Under the pieces are notes generated by a model, which made no database searches, had not been told where the DNA came from, and worked only from the letters and a program-made list of their open reading frames with translations. From contig NC_082597.1 in NCBI RefSeq assembly GCF_030936135.1, forward strand, positions 72,522,495-72,586,494: a stretch of 64,000 nt of DNA. Direction: 5' to 3'. The DNA comes from Gavia stellata. Its lineage: Eukaryota > Chordata > Aves > Gaviiformes > Gaviidae. Below, in pieces: positions 1 through 13,100 of the stretch. Numbering within the stretch: the stretch's first letter is position 1; each line of letters begins with the position of its first letter. Position numbers and translations under genes: made by a program.

Positions 1-479
1 TTATATGAGAGGTATGCTGTTATGTCATACTAATAATTTTTTTAATTATTTCCTTAGAATTTTTAAATAAATACTAATTTGACCTGGTGGTTTTATTGCA
101 GTTCACTTATATCCGCTCTGTAAAATAAATCGCTTGTACTGACATTGCTTTGAGACAGTTTATAAAACTCTCTTGCCTATAAAGAAACACTTCGACACTT
201 TTAAGTGGAAATTGGTTACTCCAATGAGAAAAATGTGGCTAGCTCTTTAGCTGTGTTTTTGTCTGTCTTGAGTGCTCCTTTTGCATCTTCACATCAAATC
301 AATTCTTCAGATTCTGGAAGATTTTTGTCTGTTTGGAGAAAGTTTCTGTTCGATTGTTGTGCCACGTGCCCCAGGCAATTTTTCTTGGCCTGCCAAACTG
401 CGGCTTTACATTTTTGCTTCCTGTGCTTGGACATGAGATCCACTTTTTGAAAGGTCTTTTTTCATGTGGGTTTTATTTA

Positions 480-960
480 GCGGCTTTTATGTTTTAAAGT
501 TTACAACTGGGTAAGAGTTAGGCTGCCGTGTTTACCCAGCAGCTCCTCCACCTCCCCCTCCTACCTCCCCGTTTGCTTGCTGCCAGCTGAAATGGAAAAT
601 TCTCGACTTTCTGGTAGATGGCAGCATTTACTGCCTGTTCTCCCGCCCGTCCCAGTGCTTTGCTGGGGGAGCTGGATGGCTACCTTCAGTTAATACCTGC
701 TCGCAGAGGACTAACATGTTGAAGCAAGGGCGGGGGGAATTTTTGTCAGCTTTCTCTTGAGCTCGGAGCGAGCACTGCCAAGGGCACGATACCGACTGTG
801 GTGACGTGCCTTTCTCTTTTCAGAAGCAATAGCGTTGCTTACTCTGAGCATCTCAGCTGAGGAGTGGTTTTCCTTTATCATATCCAGGTTTGTGTGGGAG
901 CTCTTGGAGGAGACTGAGTAGCTCAGCCTCTGAGTAAGAGGTGATGCTAGTCTGTTCCAC
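480..960. promoter_or_regulatory. GC-raised block with CRE-like site, possible enhancer
   Basis: This stretch is clearly richer in G+C than its surroundings. It holds a C-rich run near 545-570, a CCCGCCCG-type run near 643-650, a GGGCGGGG at about 729-736 and a TGACGTG half-palindrome (CREB/ATF or USF-type) at 802-808. A splice-acceptor-like tract ends at 823 (CTCTTTTCAG), but no recognised coding sequence follows. A regulatory element or untranslated alternative exon is possible; nothing in the sequence alone proves either. Confidence 0.25.
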
Positions 961-997
961 AGGTCTAAATACTGACTGCAGTATACATACACTGTAA

Positions 998-1023
998 ATA
1001 CAGTATATAGATAAATACTGTAT
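998..1023. repeat. AT-rich inverted repeat (9-bp arms)
   Basis: ATACAGTAT at 998-1006 pairs perfectly with ATACTGTAT at 1015-1023 around an 8-base spacer. It is AT-rich, so chance formation is plausible. Confidence 0.7.
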
Positions 1024-4000
1024 GTTTACGATTAATTAAACTCAGGTGAGGCTTTGAATTTGAACATAAAGACTAGGATTCTTCTAGAAAGAAATCTGTC
1101 GTTAGTATTGCCTTGCTTTAACAGCAGAGATTATCCAGACTGTTTAAAGCAGGTGGTATTTTCAGTCTTTATTTCAAGCTCTCAGTATATTTTCCCCTCT
1201 TTGCAAGCCTGTTACAAGAACACAGTCAATGTCCAGTCTAATATTTTACTTTGGCGTAAGCTTAGAAGTGGACTATGAGGACAAAAAAGTAATGCGGGAG
1301 TAGGATGTGGAGTAAAATTTAGGGGGACACAAATGAGGGATGGCATGGGAAAAGTAGGTATGTCAGGGGTGAAGAGAATTGCAATATTCAGTGTTTTCAT
1401 CCTTCCTGTAAAAACAAGCATGCTTGGCTTCATTGGGTAGCCGTGCATTAAACCAGTTAGTATATGCGAGCAGGAAAAAGTGGCAAAATATTTTTGACTG
1501 TTGCTTTTTATGTCCTTGAAATGATTGAATGTTAGGGGAGGGAATGAAAATAGTTAATTGCATTATGGAAGTGCTGACTTTTGTCTTCAAATCAATTCAA
1601 GGAACATAATGAAAAGACAGTTAAAATATGTTCATTATATTCTTCCTGTTAACAAAAACATCTGGAATTTTTTTGCCAGTCACATCGAAGGCACTTTAAA
1701 ATCATAACATATATGGACAATCAAATGTCAAGTTGGCTCCTGAAATTAGTATTTTAATTAGCAGTGCTCTGTCATTTTAGAAGTTGTGAACTTTTTTTAT
1801 ATTGGTGGCCTACCATTTAGTTTGACAATTACTTATTGCCAGTAAGTTGTCTCTTTTTGTTCTGTAATATTATCACTGGATAAATCATTCTGGGTTGAAT
1901 TTTGATAATAACCAAAGCTCGTGATGCTTGTTATTCCTTCTTAATGTCTTTGAAATTGTTCTCAACAAAATGGCATGAATAGGGTATATCCCCTTATTTC
2001 ACATCTGAAAATTGCCAAAGACATGAACCAGAATACACCAGAGCGAAGAAGAAAAATGGTGTGGCATTTTTTGTGTTTGTGTTTTTTAGGGGTTTTTGTG
2101 TTCAACTATCATCTGACAGGCCTGGATAGTTTATTATGGCTCTAGACACAGACTAAAACATTCAGAAGTAATTATTAAACATTTTCTCTAAGAAGGTAAG
2201 ATAAGACCAGCAGGAAGCACATGATAATAATGGGCAACTTCACTGCAACTCTGTTAGTCTGGACAAATCATGATATGTTACTTGGATTTGAATCATCATA
2301 TTCCCATTACTGTGAATAAAAATGAATTTGTGAATAAAAAACTTGGAGTCTATTTTATAATTTATGGCTAATGATGAAACTTGTTTCAAATTGGCAGTGG
2401 CAGCAGCAATGTTTCTTACATAAGCTTCTTAAATGACATACGGAAAACATTCCTAGCTTTTAATTCCTTTTCAAAAGCAATGTCGAGGAATTAACTGAAA
2501 TAGGTATTGATGTTTTATAAACGTCACATGCGTGATTAGACACTACTGTTAATTAGTTAAAGTAAACAAGTACCTTCTTGCCAAAAGTGTTTTATTTCCT
2601 GACACACACATCCCCCTGATTTGTTGAGCCTTTTAGAAAGCTGCTTTTATTTGTTAGAACAGTGTTTGACTATTTATAATAGTGAAACCCATATGTTGAG
2701 ATTTGAGAAACCCAGAAATTAGGAATGACTACATGCTTAGTGACTGACCTCAATCCTTAATGGCTTCATGGTGCGTTATTTTGCATCATGCGTGCAATTG
2801 CATTAAGAGATGTAGGTATGTTTGTAAGTATGTGGAAATGCGATTGCAGTCTTACAACAAGTATTTTTGTGTCATTATTTTACTTATCTAAAAGGTTAGG
2901 TCTAGAGAGTGTGTGAACAGGAACTGAAGTGATATCAAACAAGGTGGCAGGGTAGGGGAGGCAGCTAGAATGGGGGCTTAAGCTCTGCAGCTTCTCCCTA
3001 AAATCTCCTGAAGAATTTGTAATTCACTGACTGGTAAAAGCATTAGGCTTTATGGAAGAACTTTATAGTGCCTGTGCCGCAAATGTTAAATCATATGTTA
3101 CTTTCCTAATGAGCATGTCTAACATGATGCACTTTCTTTGGGCTATACATCTACTGGAACTGACCAAATCCTTCTGTGTCTTGAAGGCAAAGGTCACTGG
3201 TGTTTTAGGAGTTATCTCAGTGGGAATCAATCAAATCATTGATTCAGAAGAGGAAAGAAAATGAGTTTTGTATTGATAAAGATTTGATATGTAAAGTTAT
3301 TGCTAGGAATAGAAATTTGTGACTCTGTTTAATCCATTCTTGGCCTTTCTCCTCTTCTCTCTCCTCTCTGTCCCATCCTTGAGTAGATAGCGCAGAGGAA
3401 AGAAAGTAGTATTTTTTTCCCAGGAAACTTCTTCTCTTTTTCCACACTCTAAAGGCAAATTCTGTTCTTTGTATAAACATTTATGTAGGTCCTTTTTCAG
3501 TATCTTTGAAACTTTAGATGAAGTCATGGACAAACACATGTGAAAATGTTTTTTCTGAATAAATTTATCTTGTGTCCATTCTACTACTTGAGATGCATGT
3601 GGTTACGGTAAAAGCTATCTCTGTGGCAACCTTCCTGCTCTTGGTATTCAAGCCAGGAAGAGCATATAAGGCTCATCTTAATATAAGATAATGTGCATTT
3701 ATTATGAGCTTTGTCTTTTCAGTACAAGATAAATGTTTGGATGGGATTTTTTTGTTTGTTGTGAGATTTTTTTTTAAGTTGTATTTGTACATTAATTTAC
3801 ACTGCAGATCAAGTTACTTCTTTCAGATGCTTCTGTGAATAATTTATGTATGTTCCACATTAAAATATTAATGGAGGAGATATTTGACTCCTTGGCACAG
3901 GACTAAGGTTTTCCAGGTGAAGTGACTTGAGGTTGCAAAAGCCATGCCAAGTACTGCAGTGCCAAAGAAAAAGACTAACTTATGCATAATTATTTTCAGA

Positions 4001-5098
4001 TGTGCTTCCTACAATTAATTATTGCATCACACTTACCATCATGAATAAACTTGTAAACAGTCAGTTTTTCCAACTCTTTAGGTTATGCTTATGTGAACCA
4101 CTTGAATATTAATTGTTCTGGGATACTGGTAAGGATTCTGGGTAAGGAAGTTGGCACCTGAGTAGAATTTCTTGAAGTTTTCAAGAGCAAAGAGGAATTG
4201 GGAGGTGATTTTTAGAACATGGGGGACCTGTTGCCACACTAATCTACCTTCATACATGAAGAGGCACAAATGATCTGTGCATGGCTTGAAAGCCGAAAGT
4301 TGCCAGGAAGGAATACCAGTGTAGCAGTCAGTTCAGCTTTCTAAAGTTGCTCCTAAACTTTAAAGCTTGGGTAAAATGGTTGAGGTTAATGCTGCTTTTG
4401 TGCTAATAAAATTGAAAGCTTTGGAGTAAATGCACATTACATGCAAACATAAATGCTGACATTTTACTTTTGAGTATCTCTTACCAAGGCTTGAAAGAGC
4501 AGAAATGCTGTATCTTGTCTTTAAAATAAATATATAGGTTTTAAAATTCATATCCAGAGGGAATAAATTTGATAATCATCAAAGGTAACTTCTGCCTTCA
4601 GACTCAACAGCAAATTCAAATGCCTGTCAGTCAGCTTACACAAGTCACTTCTCAAGCACACAAAAGTCTGAAACAGGTGTCAAAAGAGATTAAAAAGAAA
4701 AGGAAAAAAGTAATATGCCACAGAGTAACACTGAAGAATCAAAATGCCTCTGTGTCTAAGAAAAACAAGTTTGGCTTGGTGTTCTTTAGTATATCATGTT
4801 TGAAATACGAAGTGGTAATAGTAATTTTGAATGATGGTACAATAATGGCACTGAAATATCTGTATGTGTGTAATTCAGATATTTGTATTTCTAACAAGCT
4901 TTTGATAGCATTTCTTTTTTCTGTATGCACTTTCTGGATGATTCTTATTTACTTTGGTTGGCAGTGGAATACTAGATTATTGCTTAGGGAGATTGATTTT
5001 TACCCTCTGTTATAAAACCTAAAGGAAATAGCAATTCTAAAATCTGGGGGCAGGTGGGTGAAGGATTTCTCTGAATATTAGCCTTACAGCAAGCAATT

Positions 5099-5142
5099 TA
5101 AAAAAAAAAAAACAACCCACAAAAAAACCAACAAACAAACCC
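5099..5142. repeat. A-rich low-complexity run with C interruptions
   Basis: About a dozen uninterrupted A residues followed by AACAACCC, A7 and CCAACAAACAAACCC. This kind of A/C-rich tract recurs in the window (43897-43960, 44812-44866, 56044-56087) and is ordinary low-complexity sequence. Confidence 0.8.
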
Positions 5143-5196
5143 TGCAACTTCTGTGTTTTGTTAACAGCAAGTCTTTAGTAATAAAGCAAACGGTAA

Positions 5197-5219
5197 TACA
5201 GTAAGTAATACTTACTGTA
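5197..5219. repeat. Near-perfect palindrome, 11-bp arms around one base
   Basis: TACAGTAAGTA at 5197-5207 and TACTTACTGTA at 5209-5219 are exact reverse complements separated by a single A. The palindrome carries the donor-like hexamer GTAAGT on both strands. Confidence 0.85.
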
Positions 5220-7980
5220 ACACAAACTACTTTCAAGAATTGGTAGTATGTGTAATTGTCTTAAATACACCTATTTAAGAACAATTTTTTTAAAACTCAT
5301 GGCAGAATTAACTTTTTTAATACTGCTTATATAATATTTTGATTTTGCAGTCTGATAGGAACCCTGGGAGTGTCTTATCTAGGCTAATTTAGATTTTAAA
5401 AAAACCAACACAAGTCTGGACACACCTTGCATCAGAAAGAGGGACAGGATTGCCAACAATGATGAAGATTTTAGTGTGTTAGCACATTAATTGAAACTTA
5501 CTTTTTGAGAAGCACTTTTTTCTTTGTCTATCAAACTTCCAGTTCTAAACAAGTGAATTTCAGATCCTGTTTTTTGAGTGGGGAGTGTTTAGTCGTGTGG
5601 GGTTTTGAATGCAGGTTTTGTCTTGTTTGTTTGTTTAAACAGTGAATTAATTATTCAGAATGGGGGAAAGATGGCACTGAATCGTCTTTAAGGCACTGTT
5701 GTGCAATCATGTGTATCCCAGAGCTTCTTGTTGGGCTGTGGTGTGACTTCCAGTGACATGGAAGCTGCAAGTGTATGCCTCAGGAGCTGCCCACCTGTAG
5801 GTGGAAAAATTAAAAGGCCATTAATACTTGATTAATAACTCACAATTAATATTTGGGGTTTATTTCACACTGCTGGCTCGTTAGTCCTTGCAGGTACAAG
5901 ATATTGCCAGAAATAAACACCTGTAATATACCCTTTGCTAAGGAAATATAACAAAGTCTTATTTTTCACTAGTAGCAGAATACTGCCAACCTACTGCAGT
6001 GCAGCTGGTATCGCTCTGCAATTGAGAGCACAGTAATGCATTTTTGTAGTACTATAATATTGTAACATTACAGTCTTAGCTGCTAAGGATTTACCAATAA
6101 AGAATGTTAATCCATAATTAATGTTGTTTCATAATTATTGTAACAATACTACATTTGTATATACAGAGTAAATCAGATCATTATTTCAAGGGTTTTCAAA
6201 TGTAATATAATCTGTTTGAAGTGCAGCATAGGATATTGTGTGGAAGTATGTAGTTCTACGTAAATTGTTTTTAAAGCACTTCAGACCACCAAGTTTTTTT
6301 AGATGGAGGAATTCATGTGATAAAAATGTTAAACTTCTGTTTGCCTGCAGATGGTTTCCTGAGAATTTTCTAGCTGGACGTGATGTAGGGATGGTCTGGT
6401 AGGGTTTGCTCTGTGCATAGTTGAGTTCTGCAGGTCAAATGAACATTGTGAGTTTTGTCTACAAAATCACTTACCCTAAAACCGCACATTGCAATGATAA
6501 ACTTCTTTGTGTATAATACATTATAGTAGACAGAGCTGCTGTTGGGAAGAGAAACTTGAAGACAAGTTGGAATAAACACTGTTTCAGGTTTTGTCCATTT
6601 GTGCTGCTTGCAGACTGATAGTATGCCTGGACTCACAATATATTGCACCAAGAGTCTGTTTTTTCAAACACTGAATTACTACAAGTTATTCAGTCTTTTT
6701 TCGTATTTTTCTCTTTCTTCATTTTGAGTTAAGACCAACAACAGTTTGTCATCTCTTTTTGTATTTGAAGTTATGCAATTGTTTTATCAGTTTGCTTTGA
6801 AATCTTGAGTCACAAGTGGCTTAAAAGGTGCAAAATCAGCAGCAGGCTTTAAACTCAAGCAAATTTCTACTTGTTCTTCTCATCTGCTCAACAGTGGATT
6901 AAAGTAATAATGTTCTCATGTAATCAGTGGAGAATGAAGCATTTAACCTTTATTCTTCTGTTTTTCAAGTAGAATGTCAAAACAATTTTTTCCATTTTCA
7001 TGTTCAATACTGCTTTGTGACTGTTTGTATATCAATGTGTGTGTATATTTCTAAGTAATATCTTAGCCTTAAAAACCTGTCAGAGGATGCTTGAAAGAGA
7101 AGTTTAAGTGAAGCTGTGAATGAATTTCCTCTGGCTTGCATTGAAACCACACATATTGGCTATCTTGCTCGTTAATTTTTCTGTTTTCTTTTTGGACTAA
7201 TGGGGTTTTTGGAGTTTGGTTTCAGCATGTAATGTACCACACAGTTTAACAGTCAAATTTCCTGTGATTATTTTTTTTCTTAAGTGCTTTGGATGAGAAT
7301 GAGTCTTCATGAGGAAATCAAATGTCCAGTGTTTACCTTCCTGTTCTTAAACGTACTGTAAATACATATTATTCCCATGTCAGTGTAAGTACATCTTAAT
7401 TTTAAAGATGGGTATTTTAAGAAAATATTAATAGCTTGCAAAATATTCTTGGTGTTTGCTATCGTAACTGAAATTTGACTGTAGGATTCAAAATTGAGGA
7501 GATTTTTATTAGTTATATAAGTTGAATTTGGTTGTTGATTTTCTTGTGTTTTTGTTTTTAGCTTATTTCCTGTGAATCACGTTTGAATGGTATCCTGAGT
7601 ACAAATTGTATACTTTTTGAAGGACTTGAAATATTGGAGTAATAACAAAACTTTATCCCTGGGCTGTTGGCCTGAAAACAAAAGTCAATTAAAAAAGCAT
7701 TTGAAGTGTTGGTCCCTCTAGCTTTTATTGAAGCATGTAGGCTTTTTCATATTAAGGAGTGTAAAGCTCATTATATCAGTTAAATTGACTTTAACAAAAG
7801 GGAAAGCCATAATATGATGATTTTCATCTGTGCTGGTTTTATTTTAACTGTCACTTTGATTAGATTTGCTTTCAGCAGGTTTAAGTGGTTGGTATCCGAT
7901 GGTAGGTGTTCTTGGTGAGAATAGCTCTGCTGAATTGGTGGCAGCTTGTACGGAAGGAAAGCCTGTGATATTAGTGGCTA

Positions 7981-7999
7981 ATCCAGCACTGTGCTGGAT
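7981..7999. repeat. Near-perfect palindrome, 9-bp arms around one base
   Basis: ATCCAGCAC at 7981-7989 and GTGCTGGAT at 7991-7999 are exact reverse complements around a single T. Unlike most inverted repeats here it is not AT-rich. It could be a symmetric protein-binding site or chance. Confidence 0.8.
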
Positions 8000-9349
8000 C
8001 TGGTGACTCAGTTGAGAATAAAATTAAACAGCTACACACTAGCTTGTGAATTAGTTGTCCAAGCATATTAAATAGTATCCCTGTTTTAGTCATCTATCTG
8101 TGGGAACCCTCTAACAAGGACTCTTACATCAAGTAGCTGATTGAAAATTATAATTACACACCTGTATTGTGTAGTAAAGTTCAACTGTAAATTAGCTGCA
8201 GATCACTCAGTTTAATTATTCTGTTCGCTGGTTTAATAATCTTTTAATGTCTGTGGCTTGAGAATTACTCGCCTCTCCCTTCCACAATCCATGCTACATT
8301 TATATCAGTTTCCAGGGAAATGGGGAACAGTCTGTAACCTCTGGCCTGCTGGAGGAGTATGTTCATATTTGGCAAACTAGTGTAATTTGAAGTGAAAATC
8401 AACTCCATGCCACAAGTTGGTGGATCGTTCCCTATCTTGTTGAACAGGATGTTGGAGAAGCCAGGGGAAGAGAAAAAACTGATTGAAGAAATTTGTAAGT
8501 TTGAAAAAAACCAAAACCTAGATATGTAATAAACGGATACTATAATACCATTCCTACTGGGCTTTACAGTAGCTGAGAAAAGCAGTCAAATACAGGAGAA
8601 ATTATCTCTACTGGTTTGATACGTCTTCTCTTCAAGGTTTCTAACAGAATGTATTTGCAGGTTTTGCAGCAGTTGACAGAAACTGAGGTAGCCAGAGATG
8701 AGGATTTTTCTTTCATTTTTTTGAGAACGTACACAAGAACTCCCAGCCAACAGCAGTTTGTGGTTCAGTGACTTCCAGAGGCAGAGGCGATATCTTTGTA
8801 TTTCACTGCACGTGATGGATTTCTGTATTCAGTCCTGAACCCACACAAACTCTCCACGAGTTGTTTTGGAGACTAAATGGAGCTGCGTGCTGCAACTGCC
8901 GGCATGAAGGACTATTACCTTTTTAGTTTTGAATCACTACCATCTAGTTTCATTTGGTGTGTCCTGCTTTTACTGTAGGTGCAGTGGTGCATTGTTTACC
9001 ATAAAAGACTGAGTGATAAAAGGATCTTTATCACATCCCCAATTTGAGGCCTATCAATCTATTTTTGTTCCTTACATGCGGGAAGTGATCTACACCCTTT
9101 ATTCATGCTTGTTGCCATTTTTTGGAACTTCTCTGGGTTTTTTTGTTTTGTGTGTGTGTGTAAGGATTAATCTACACACAAAACTTTCTATGAATTCTGA
9201 GATGACTGGTCTATGAAAAGGTATCTGTTATAATACAAAGGTTTTGTTCCATAATAGAAATGGTCAGCTCAGAGCCCATTATTGAATATGTAAAATACGG
9301 GGGTTTTTTTATTTGCATCATGTTATGTTACCACTACTAAATATCACTT

Positions 9350-10130
9350 GCTATTTTACTGCTTGCATTCCTAATCTTATATAGTTCCTCTGTAATTCTT
9401 CAGTTGAGCCCTTGTTATCCTGAATAGCATCCTTGGTATGAGATACTCTGGTAATGTTTTACTTCTGTATTCGTCCCCTTTTTGAAATCAGGATGAAGAG
9501 CATATGTGAGCTGAAGCCTTTGCAGGTCTTCCTAATTCGTATCCTTTCATTCTTTTGAACCAGTTACCATCTATATGACAACCTCCTCTCTTACCCTCTG
9601 GCAGCTTAGTTTCTTTGAACAGCTTGGATGACTGACCTTACTGGATGCTTTTAGGAAAACCAGCTTCTCTGTGAGCGGAAAGGCCTGTTTGCTTTTTTCC
9701 TGTTGTTTGGGGTTTTTTGTTTGTTTTGTTTGCTTGGTTTTATTTTTTCTTGTTAGTTTGATTTTTTTACTACTAATAAGTCTGATAGATCTCTGAGGTA
9801 CGGCTTTCCTTTTCAAAAGCTGTGGTGAGTCTTCCCCACTGCAACAGACTTCATACCTGTTAATTCAGTTGCTTAGAATAGTTCTTACTACTTTGGCTGC
9901 TACAAACCATAGGATTTTCCTGGTCTGTAGGGTCTAGCTGACCCTAGAAGCTCTGTAAAACTTGGCATAGAGTCAGGGACCTTCCAATTCTGTGGAGCTG
10001 AGGCAATTTGGATACCTTGGACAATAGATAAGCTCTAGTTACAGAACACCATTTGACTGCTTCATCCTATTCAACCAATACTTCAATTTGTTGAACAATC
10101 TCCCTTGAGTCAATTAAGTGAACAAGGGTG
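9350..10130 (-). mobile_element. Old CR1/L3-clade LINE remnant, reverse-transcriptase region, antisense
   Basis: Read on the minus strand, 9571-9816 encodes a stretch aligning with the reverse transcriptase of CR1-clade LINEs. KASSKVSH at 9628-9651 sits where family members have KAFDKVPH, followed by SKKLSCQRVREEVV in the expected place. Flanking DNA on both sides also resembles the antisense of this LINE group as I remember it: 'AACCAGTTACCA' near 9560-9571, 'GTGAGTCTTCCCCA' near 9824-9837 and 'AAACTTGGCAT' near 9957-9967. A T/G-rich insertion around 9690-9770 interrupts it. It is full of stops and shifts, so dead and far older than the CR1 copies elsewhere. Outer limits are approximate. Confidence 0.6.
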
Positions 10131-13100
10131 CCATAAAGGCTTCCCCAGCTGTGAAAACAAATACAGAAAAAAAACGTAGCTGAGCTTTCTGCAGTGACAT
10201 TACCTTTTATCAGCACTCTTGATTTTTTCTGTTTATTTATTTTTTTAATTTATTTTTTTGTGGAAAGGCTTCCTGATTCTAAATTTTGAAAGAGGAGCTA
10301 TATTAGGCTTGAGATACAAGGTCCGTCTCTCCCCCTTTCACCCTCTACACATTTGCAAGTGTTCCTCGACCCTGCAATGTATTTAGTTTTTTACTTGCCT
10401 GTTTGTGAGTTTTCATTGAACATAGCATTCTTTTTCCCATTTGAACACTTTCAGAATTTTTGTTTCAGTAAACTTCTCTTACCTTGCTATTTAGTGATGC
10501 TAATCTGTCTTTTGCTTTAAATCATTTTGAAATAGGTGATGCACATTTTCTTTGTAATATATTACATTTTCTGTAAAGCAGAAAAGTTTGTCCTCCTCTT
10601 TCACTGCAGGTATTTCATCAACTTAATTTTTGTATATCGAGAGACTTGGGAGATGAGGCAGAGATTTTAGCACTCGTTCAGATTGGTTCAGCCAGTGCTC
10701 GTGTCTGTAATTGTGTATCGGGTACACAGTCAGCAAGTTGTCAGAGTAGCATGTTTTTCTAAAATGTTAATTTTAAATTCATTAAATAATTTTATTTGTT
10801 TTATAAATATTAAGTAGAAATATCCTTTTGTAGAGTTATCACTTTAGAATTCCTTCTGTTGATATAAAGAAGCAGCTTAATGGGCGCATGTGTAACTGTG
10901 ATTCAGAATGAGTTTAAGAACCTTGCAAAGAGCTTTGGCTGGCTAGTAAGTTAGTTTGAGAGGATAATTCAGATATTTTCCAGATGGGAACTCAGCAGTT
11001 TTAACTCTGGCTTTATCAGTTAATAAAAGTGATTTGTGCTATGTGACAGTTATTGAATAAGGATTTGAAAATTACTATAGGTCTTGCAGCACAAAAAGGC
11101 TGCTGAGCTTCAATGTTTTTTAAACAGAAACTTGTATTTGATGGGTTGTTTCACTTGTGTTCTGTATTGCATCCAAAACTGAAAAATATTTTATGCTGCT
11201 TTTGTTGATACTAAATAGAATTGAAGGATGTGTTATCAGCCAACTAGGTCTGTAGTGAAGTTGCCCTAAAAAAATTTCTTGGACTTGTTCAATTTTTGCA
11301 GTGTAAGAAATCTGCAAAAAAATCAGTTGCATTGAACATTAAGAATAAGTGTTCAGACTGGATTCCCGAGATTGTCAGTTATGAGCAGAAGTAAACATTA
11401 GTATATGGAATCACTTACTAGATTTTTTTAATGGCTATTCTGGGAATAGACATACAATAAAAAGCAATGGCACTAATGGGTTGAATTTTAGAAACAGTAA
11501 AGAATTTGCCTTACCAAGTACAGTTACTTTGCCAGGCTTTTGTTCTCTTGCCCATCTTGAATGTATTTCTAAAGTTAATGACTATTTCTAAACGAAAAAC
11601 AAATTTGGATGAGGGGGAACTCTGTGTACTCTGAGGATAGGTAGTGGGTTGTCCGTCTCCATGTAGCTAGAGTTTGTCATCAGGATAGGCACAGATGTAG
11701 CTTGTATTTATGAAAGGTGGTTGGTTCAGACCTGGTCTTAGTCTCAGATACCCTGTAATGTAAATATATATAAAAATATATAAAACATATATAAAAATTT
11801 GGAAAACAACACTAACAATCTGGGCAGCAGTGGCTTTTTTATATGTTCTGGCAAATTGTCTGATATAATTTTCCAGATGAATCATCTATGGTCATATATT
11901 AAAATCCAACACACAGTCTGCTTTTATAAGCTGTGAACAGCAGATATAAACCTTATTTTTCCATTATACTTATTCAAGAGCACAAGCACAAACTATCTGT
12001 AACATTTAGTATACCTATATTTAGGAAGGAAATGACAATGTAAATGGTAATAACAATATAAATGCACAAACTCGTAGCTGACTGTTCAATCTAATTGTGG
12101 GCATGTGAAGAGTGAAAGACTATAAAAAGGCAGACTTACCAGAGGCTTGCAATAACTTAATAAGGAATAGAATACAGGTCTCTTCTCAGCTGATGTAGTA
12201 AATGCGTATTGTGGATCCTTTGATGCCTCTTTTGCCCTTTCATGCCATGTCATGTAATTGTCAAGTCCTCCATCATAAAGCCTTCAAATAAAGAGATGAC
12301 ATCCTTTGGAGAAGGTTCTTTGAATCAGTAGTGGTAACGCCCTTTTGCTGGGTTGTGCAAGCCCCGCAGGATAGTTGAAGACTATCTCTGTTCTTTCTAG
12401 GTTTGCTGCAGGTGCGCTGAGAGTGCTGAACTCGGGTGGAGTAAGAGACTTGTTGCTTCTCTGAATGTCTGGAGTTAATTACTCAGATAAGCTGTGAAAA
12501 TATAGGTAGTGACAGAAGTAAAACAAACACCCCAGATAATAAACACTATCTTCCTATGGTGTTTTTATGTCCTAGTCCTGATTTTGGTATTATCAGTTCC
12601 TGATGCCTTTAGCCATATGATGGGTGCATTAATAAAAGTTCAGAAGATTTGCATGTTCCTTTTTTCTCAACTATTTTTATTCCTGATTGTTAAAAGTTAC
12701 TATTAATGAGTAATATTCAACATCTATTTAATTTGCTTTCAGTATTGAAGGCATTGGGAGAAGGGTTAACAACAGGGAAAAAGTAAAAGAAAGTTGAAGA
12801 AGGCAAAAATAACACACAGGATAGAAAGGAAAGCTGTAAACTGAGACAATATTTTCAAATGAGATGCAAGAATAATCACAAAAGAAAAAAACCCAGAGAA
12901 ATATATTTATTCTTATAGGAAGACTTAAATATTTCACAATAGGCACACTGTAAATATGTAGCACAGGCAAAACTATGAATGGAAACAAGAATTTAAATGA
13001 TATTATGTAAATAAGAGAAAAATTACTCATTACTTTTGAACTTTGCGTATGTAGTTTTTTTCTCGTGGTTGTCTAGACCCAGGTACACACTTTTTTCTTG

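Larger units (their letters stand above)
1..9349 (+). other. Intronic sequence, mostly unremarkable
   Basis: Part of the long intron before exon A. It is AT-rich with no recognisable gene. Within it are a GC-raised block (about 480-960), a short hairpin (998-1023), an A/C-rich low-complexity run (5099-5142), two near-perfect palindromes (5197-5219, 7981-7999) and a short TG run near 9147-9163. Open frames here, up to 148 codons at 4569-5015, show no family resemblance. Confidence 0.6.

Noticed and set aside
824..887. Short exon between CTCTTTTCAG and AG|GTTTGT
   Set aside because: The donor is weak, the segment has no recognisable coding content and nothing ties it to PLEKHA5.
4569..5015. 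148-codon sense open frame with a Lys-rich run and hydrophobic end
   Set aside because: Composition mirrors local A-rich and T-rich DNA; no domain recognised.
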